This document shows, in pieces, positions 28,701 to 37,700 of a stretch of DNA of 64,000 nt. Numbering within the stretch: position 1 is the first letter of the stretch; each line of letters begins with the position of its first letter. Origin of the DNA: Cruorifilaria tuberocauda. Its lineage: Eukaryota > Nematoda > Chromadorea > Rhabditida > Onchocercidae. Under the pieces are notes generated by a model that did no database searches, had not been told where the DNA came from, and saw only the letters and a list, made by a program, of their open reading frames with translations. Where the stretch lies: assembly GCA_013365365.1 (NCBI GenBank), contig JABVXU010000010.1, positions 186,001-250,000 on the forward strand. Direction: 5' to 3'. The position numbers were made by a program, and so were the translations under genes.

Positions 28701-31700
28701 CTATCAATCATCTTAATTAACTAATGAAGGCCGATCAGCATATTACTACATTCGATATTAAAAAGTATGTATTTCTTAATTATAAAAAAAGTAAAAATCT
28801 TTATTAAATCACAAGGACTGAAACTTATATATTCTTTTTAATTCGGGTTATATTAGTCCATGCATTTAAATCTTAAAAGTTTTATTTTCTTCAGTTTCCT
28901 TGTTGCATGATTGCACGAAACACAGTTTGCAGTAACTGAAAAAGTTCTTTGTATATTGCTTTCATCGAATGATATGTAATCTGAATTATAACTAAAGAGA
29001 GAATGCCTGACAGATTCTAACTTTCATTGCTTAACCAAAAGCTGGCGAATTGATACCTTAGAATTGCTGCAAAATTAATTTTCAACTGCATGAGTACTCA
29101 GCATTTCCATTCGTCCTTTGTTGGAGTGATTTAAATTGCAACATTTTAATAAAATAAAATTATTTTCTTTTTCCATCCTCTCAATGCCCATCGCATCAGT
29201 ACAGTATTTTGATGAAATTAAAATAAACGACCTTAAAATTTTATATAAAATCAACATTGCCAAAACTTTTTTGAATTCAGATATAAAAACTGCAAAATCT
29301 GTCTTCCCTTTTTCAAATTACCTTTACTGTAACGATGCGGCAAATTCATTTGTAAATTAGTCCGTTGGAAGTGCAACTTTTTTATGCTGTGCTGAATATG
29401 TCGTTGTTTTATCACAGGTAACCAGTAAGATTAAAAAAGAAAGTCAATGGAAACGTATCGTAACATTGCAACGAAGACGTCTGGCAATCAATTTGATAAG
29501 GGCAAGTCATCTCTATCGAGTGGAAATGTAAGCAATGCTTTTTCAAATAATGATATGTTAATTAATCAAAAATAGGAATGCTTCAATAACAAAGAATAAT
29601 TGTTCCTTATTTGCTTACCGTTTACGTTTTTATTTTCAAAATTGTTTCTTTTGAATTTCGTTTTTAACTATAAAGATTAATTCATTAAAGAAAACGATCA
29701 TTTCTTTTTCTCGTAGAAAATTCTTAAAATGAGAATTTTATTTTGAAATTCTTGAACACTTTTCATGATCAAATTACTAAAGCTATTCTATTAATTTCCA
29801 ATAAAAATTCTAAAATTGCTTTAAATGTAAGCTACAATAAATAAATTTCAGGCAAATTAAAATTTCGAAAAGAATTGACTTTGTTGTCATGAAGTGATGT
29901 TTCAAATTTGTTTTGAACTATTGTTCCTACCCCTATTAATTTCTTTTTTGTTAATTAGAAGCAGAATTATGTTGTCCAAAGTTTGATTAATTTTTCAGTT
30001 TGTTTACACCCTCTTGTTTTTTTCATTTTCGTTTATTTCTACATGCTTCTCATCTGTATTCATTTCCTCACTGTTATTTTTGTTTGCTTCAATTGAGAGT
30101 CTAACCTCCAATCATTATTTTGAAAAAATTAAAAAATTATAACGGGTCTTACCTATGGTAACCTTATGAACTGTTAGAGCTAAGGATCATGATGAAGCCA
30201 TACTCGTTTCTGAAAATATTTTTTTTCAGTATTAAATTTAATTCTCATAAGCAAATGAATTAAGAACTTCAAGTATTCACATCATATGCTAGTTTCCAAC
30301 ATTTTCACTCTTTTTTTTCATTGTGTTCTTCATTCTTTAAAAGTTTACTTATCTTCAAGAAAAATTCAGGTTTTTTCCTTTTCTTTCAATATCAAAATTT
30401 TCATTGAAAGTTGTTAAATGAAGAAATTAATTGCATTAATTTAAATAAACATTCATTAAATGTTCTCTGCTAAAATCGAACTTTCAACTTGGAAAAAATA
30501 TATTAATTGATAATTCAAACTTCTAAATTTCTTGCTTATCAACAGTACTTATTTGCTTCTAAATGCTTCATTTTAAAACATTTGGAAATTCCTCCAAAAT
30601 ATTTAATTATTTGATATTCATGCTTAAAGTCATGCTGAAAATCTTTTCAGACATCGAGCAATCAATTTCTTTTTGCCAGCATTCAATAAACTTTGGCTGG
30701 AAGATGAAGATGTTGGACAAGATGCGCTAATTAAAGAGCTTACGGTTAATAATCTTAGTTATTTTATTTTTTATATCTAAAGTTTTTTTTGCATATCACT
30801 GAAACGAAATACGTGATTGGATCTGATAAACTCTGATATCTCGGAAACTCACTTCTGATTTTCATTAAGCTGTTTTAGTAGTTTTAGTTTTAGTCTCAAC
30901 TTTTTTAAAAACTTCTGAAGAATAAAATTAAATTAAATTAAAATTACAGTTGAAAGATGTAGAACAAGAACAAATACATAATAAGGCTGGCGACGAGGAA
31001 GTTTTGAGTGATGATAAAGATGAAAAGTTTGTTGTTTGTTGAAATTATAGCGAATCTTTCATTACTTTGGCAGAAAATATATTTTTACGATATTCTAATG
31101 ACGAACAAATTTCGGAAGTAATTTGAAATATTTTATAACTGAATTTGTTTGAAAATATGAGATTCTAATCAAATGAATTACTTTGAATTTGAATAGATTG
31201 TAATCATTCAAATGAAATATTGCTCTGTAATTTTCAAATTAAGCTAAATTCTAGATCTCAAACTTTACCCGATCCATTGAGACAAATAATTCAATGCTTC
31301 CAACGTGCAGCAACAAGTGAGCAAAGTCAAACAATCTCAATTGCCAATGATTCGTTATTTGTAAATTTTGCTCAAGTGATGTCAAAATCGGTACATATCG
31401 AAGATGAAGATGAAGGTGATGATGAGGGTGAGCTTGATCAAGCGGTCAGTTAATCTCTCTTTCATAATCTGCTTAACACTACTGATCGTAAATGATCGAT
31501 ATTCTAGATGAAATTATCAGAATAACAAAGTTAAGAATTTTGTATGAAAAGTTTCATGTGATCGATCATAAATGAATTTTTATGTTTTAGCAAAAAGAAG
31601 AAGTATCGCAAGCACTTCGGGCGGAGCAAGCAGTTCTGGCAGATCGCGGGGCAGCAATAATGTGTCTTATGTATTTGTCTGCTAGTAATGGCGAGCCAAG

Positions 31701-34700
31701 TGATATGGTAGCAGAAGCTCTGCAACTTGGCATTCATCTTCTCAATGGTGGAAATAGTAAAATCCAGGAGGTTCGGGAAATTATTATATAAACATCATAC
31801 CCAACAAAGTATAAAATTAATGAATAGCTTTTGAAATATAAGCTGTTAATTTAAGAGTAAGTAAACAAAGAAGACTCTAAGCAGTTCAGATATTGCCATT
31901 TAATCAATCAATTAGCAACCTATCCCTAACCAAATATATTTAAAAGTGAATAATTATTGCTTAAAGTATCAGTTAGAGAACCAGGTGGTAGCAAATGAAA
32001 AAACTATATTATCTCCCATTAATGATAGATTTATTCATTGTACGATTACTGCAGATGCTTATCAATTATTTGCAATCGAAGAAGGATGTTCGCTTCTTTA
32101 CTTCATTAGCTGGCTTAATGAATAAATGCAGTGTGCTGAATCTTGAAATGTATGAACGACAAATTAAGGTTTACCCTTCTCCGCTCTATGAATTATTTCT
32201 CACTTCTTGAAATTTTCAATCCTGTTTTCTTAAAAAAAAAGTCAAATTATAGGCCGAAGGTCTTGGTATGCGTTCTGAATTAGCCGCTGCTGCTAATCAA
32301 AATCTAAACGATTCGGAATTTACACGTAGTCTTTTCCGCTTCTTGCAATTAACTTGCGAAGGACATAATTTGGGTAATATTTTAAAATAGTTATTTCATT
32401 TGCAATAGAATAACCATTAATTAAAATTAAATAACTTCAAAAAATGGCGAGGTGAAATTTTAAGAGTATTATCTGAAAGAATAATTGAATTGATTTCCAT
32501 ACATTCATAAATGAATTCTCGATCTATTAGATATATTTTGCATTTACAAAACGCTATTATTGATTTCTTTAGAATTTCAAAATTATCTTCGAGCTCAACC
32601 TGGACATACAACAAGTGTAAATCTAATCAATTGCACTGTTGATTATTTGCTAAGATTGCAAGAATCGGTGATGGACTTTTACTGGCACTATTCAAGTAAA
32701 GATGTAATTGATGAGAGTGGCAAAGAGTATTTTCTGAGAGCTATTCATGTGTGCAGTCAAGTTTTTAATACACTTACTGAAAGTATACAGGTAAGTAGTA
32801 TTTATTACCCTTTCTTTAATGAAATTGATTATGAAAAATTCATCATGTCAAAGTTTTACAAAGAGCAAAAAGATGGATATTGGAGTGAGGGAAGCAGGTG
32901 ATAAATGGATTTTAAGGGTCCGTGTAGTGGGAATCAGATGACTCTTGCGAATTCTCGTTTATGGGATGCAATCAATGGATTCTTCTTTCTCTTCGCACAT
33001 ATGATGGAGAAATTATACAAAAATAGCACGCAATTGGAGCTACTAAGAGAGTTTTTAAATTTACAGAAGGATATGATTGTATTAATGTTATCCATGCTTG
33101 AAGGTATATTTTTCCCGAAGATTACAAATATTGATATAACAAAATTTTTGACAGTAGTAATGTTTTCCTATCGCTGTCAAAGATTAGAAATGTAAGGAAA
33201 TTTTTCTGGAAACGGATAAAAATAAAAACAAATATTTTCAATATTAACTTTACCAAATGAATGACAGCACTTGAGTTGCAGAAATTATTTCCCCATTCCT
33301 ATGATTATTTCTGTATTATTGTATTATTTCTGTAATTTGTAGGAAATGTGCTTAATGGATCTATTGGTAAGCAGATGGTTGATGCATTAGTTGAAAGTGA
33401 GCAGAATGTTGAAATGATATTAAAATTTTCGGATATGTTCTTGAAACTTAAAGATTTGACAACGTCGCAAGCGTTCCAAGACTTCGACACCAATCGTGAC
33501 GGTTGGATTTCACCTAAAGAATTTCAACGTGCTATGGAAAGTCAAAAAATGTATTCCGTGTAAGTTTTTCAAAGTAATATTTGATCTTTAATGAAAGTAA
33601 TCCGTGATGAATTTTGGTTCTTATTATTAAAGCTAATTCGTTCAAAATGAATGTATTGTAAAATTAGAAACTTCTGGATAAAAATTAGATTCAATGATGA
33701 AATGAATGGATAGCTATTTTTTAGAATCTTCAGGCTAAGATTTACCCAAAAAATGATTGTAAGTTGTCCAAAAACTTTGATTACTTGCATCATAATTAAT
33801 TTGATTACTTGCACCATTAGCTTAATCATTAGCTCAATAATTACTTGCATCATTAGCTTAATTAATTACTTAATTTCATTGGAAATTGCTCAAATATTTT
33901 ATTTCAGTGAGGAAATAACATATTTAATGATGTGTACAGATGTAAACAATGATGGTAAAGTGGATTATATGGAATTTACAGAACGCTTCCATAATCCAGC
34001 CCGAGATATCGGTTTGTTGTATTCCATTTCTTCTCCAATATTCATTTTAGAAAATAGTTAATCGGTTAAATCCTACTTCTTTAATTATGATAATATTTCA
34101 AAAGACGTTACTTTTGATGGAACTTTTTACATTCATTCATGTCTGACTTTTCATATTTCCACAGTTCTGATAGGATTGAAAATATACGCTAGTTTAAATT
34201 TAGTAACTTGCAATAGCGAAAAACTGGAAATTTTTCAAGTTCTGCAAATGAAGCTTAATAACTTTATAAAACAATTAGGTTTCAATGTGGCTGTACTGCT
34301 TACAAATCTCAAAGAGCATATTACAAGTGATCCACGTCTGGAAAAAATAATTAAACAAGCTAGCAGTTTGTTGGAATATTTTGATCCTTATTTGGGTCGG
34401 ATTGAAATAATGGGCTCGAGTAAAAGAGTAGAGAAAATCTACTTTGAGATTCAAGAATCATGGTTGGAACAATGGAGCAAACAGCAAATTAGGCTAGTTT
34501 TTTAACGAACTAATAGATTCGTTGAAGAATTTTAATTTTATTCCATGGAAAAATCCGAAAAAAAGTTTTTATAAGAAGAAAATAAATATAAAATTACTTA
34601 TATTTATTGGAATTTAGAAATTCTTGCTCTATCAACAGTGTGATTGAAATAAAGTTTTCGTATGAATTTTCATTTCTTTAGCTACAACATTTCACATTTA

Positions 34701-37700
34701 TGGATAATAGTTATCAACAAAAGTTATAATTGTTTTATAGAGATTCCAAAAATTCTTTCCTCTTCAACGTACTTCAAGACGATGGTGGAGATCAAGGAAA
34801 ACTAGAAGCATTTATTAATTTTTGTGAGGATACTATTTTTGAGGTTTCTTTTATGCAATTCTCAAATTCTTCCTTTCCAATTGCAAAACCTTGCAATTTT
34901 ATTACCAAGCAGTTTTCTTGATTCTAAATTTGATTTCCAAATAATCTTGATTTCCACAATTCAATCTTCGAAGCATTTTCTATATGATAATTGAAGAATT
35001 GAGGGATGAAATTCAGATGCAACATGCAGCAGAAATCAGTGCTGGTGATGTGGCAGATTCAAAAATTGAACGAGCCAAGAAGCAGCGTGATTATTTCTTA
35101 CAGCAGACTTCAGCTGGCGCGTATGGAATTCAATCTGTTGGGAACGAATTAAATTACAGTTTTTGTTCAGAATCCTCAGTTTACTTAATTTAATTCTTCT
35201 ATTCTATGATTCTTCCTGATATATTTGAATCAAAAGAGAACTGAATATTAAATGTAAAATTTTTTTCAATGGAACATTTCGCACTTTGTACGTTTCTTTA
35301 GCTTCATCCATTCAGCAGTAATTAAAATTTAATATGAAATTGAATCGAAAAATAGTTTTTTCTCACTTTTAGACAAATTTCGGCAACTTTCAAAACTGGA
35401 TTTAGCTATGGCATTAATGCAGCAAATGCTCTGAAGCCAGCAAATGTAAAGAAATTATTTAACACAGCCAGTGCTACTCTCAGGTAACCTTTTCATCATT
35501 TCATTTTCTGAGAAATTAGTTTTCTTTGACAGAAATAACTTTTTTAAAATATATTTTTTTTAATTTTTAAAATATGAATGATATATAAAATAATATTAGC
35601 AAAACCTCAAATAGCATATCATACTGTTAATGCATAAGTATTATAAATTAAATCAATTATTATAATCTAAAATATCAGCAAATGTCGTAAAATTATACTT
35701 GTAAATCAATAATCTGAGTTTTCATTTGAAATTTTAGATCGATGACATGGGCACAGCTAATATTTGCTATTATTATTTTATCAGCAAAAGTTATAATGAA
35801 AGTAGCAATGTTCATATACCTGATTATCTTTACGTTCTTCCAATTTGGTTATTATTTGATGACACCTGAATGTGATGATTTAGAGATGGAACAAGCTGCA
35901 TTACCAATGCCCGAAAGGTATTATTATTGTTCATGAATATGAAGATATCAGAATTTTCAGATCATTTAATTAAATTAGTTTAAAATAATCGATCTCTATG
36001 TTATCACTAACGGATATATCTTCAGCGCTGGCATGCAGTATACTTCTCCAGTTTTGCCATCTTTTCAACATCATCAGTATTCCTCTAATTACGATGTATT
36101 TGGTGTACGTCTACCATCCACTGGTCCTCAAATACCAACAACATCTCAGGGGCAGTTAAAAACTGAAAGTTTGTTTGCTTAAATATTTGTAGTTTATCAG
36201 TAATTAATTATTATGGAATAATTGATCATTGATATATATATATCAACTTATCAACTTATTTATTTTACATTATTTTTGATTTCTGTGAAAGCGAAGAACA
36301 GGTAAATAGAAATATGCAAATGAAAGAAGTTGTTTAATTGATTACGACAGGCAGTTAAATAAATTTAATTTAAGGAATACCTTGACAAGTGTTATTAGGA
36401 ACTTCTTTTAAAAGACAAATGCGCAACTATTTTATATAATACATAATTTTTTGTTTCATTAACTTATTTTATGAAAAAAATTCAGTTACAAATGCACCTA
36501 CACCAGTTCAACAGGCGGAAACTGTTTTGAAACCATCTGCCACTGTACAAGAGCGCCCGAGGTGAGCCGTTCAATTTCTTTCATCTATCTTTATCAAGAA
36601 AAAATTTATAGTTTATCGTAGTTATATTTTTCAACTTATGCTTAAAAGTTGTATTTTAATTTTCTAGTTTGTACGAAACTCAAAGTATTCATGATACTTC
36701 TTCTCATTACAATCAAGTAGCTTCGCCAACAGTATCAGAATATGGCGTTGCCGATTATTATGAACCAAAAATTGCTGAACAAATTCCTCAACGCAGTCGA
36801 GGATCATTACTGGTGAGTTTTCTTCATTGTTTCTCGCTCTTAAATTTAAAAGTAAATAATAGTTTGTTAAATAAATCAATTAGTTATTTTTAGTTTTATG
36901 AAATTATTTTAAGATAAGCAAAACAATTTAAGGATAGTATCAATATATATTTTTATTATGATTATTAATTTGATAATTCATTTTTACAGAACATGTTGGC
37001 TCGTAATTTCAAGACAATCGAGAAAACCACCCTGTATTTAGCTTTCTTCATCAATGTTATTTTACTTTTTCATCGAGTACGAATTTCGGATAGCGTAACA
37101 TCAGAAGATGGTAAATGATATTGATCTATTCGCATAGAGGAATTAATTTCTGTAATATTAGTGAATGAATTAAGAATTAATTGTAAGAGAAAGTAAAGAT
37201 ATTATTCATATTATAAGATGAAGAAATGGAATCAGTTTATATCAGTGGTGTGATATTACCGTACACGTCGTATGAAGTGACCGGATGGATGTTAGCACAG
37301 GTTTTTCATTTTTATTTTTAATTTAACGATATTTAAAGCTAAGTGTAGGACAATGATGAAAATTTAGCTAATGCACGTGAAATGCTAAATTTCTATTCTC
37401 ACTGAAATTAATTGAACTGTTGGAGATCGAAAAAAGGTAAGGATATATTATCATGACTAATGATTCAATCATTTTTTAAAATCTTTGAAAATTAACAAAG
37501 TAAAAAAGTTAGAGTTTGTCTTAAAATTTTTTAAATCAAATTTCTTGGCATTCATTGAGATAAATGATGTTAATAATTTGTAAATCATTATAATGAAATT
37601 GAAATTCTTTAGCTTCTTTACTGGATTAGCGTTTTGCATGCTGTCGCATCATTTGCTTTATTGGTGTCATTTTATCAATTGAAGGTTATCACTTATTTCT

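Noticed and set aside
34497..34505. GT donor after CTA at 34497 for the RyR exon 34279
   Set aside because: It gives phase 0, but the next exon requires phase 2; only the GC donor at 34493 keeps the frame.
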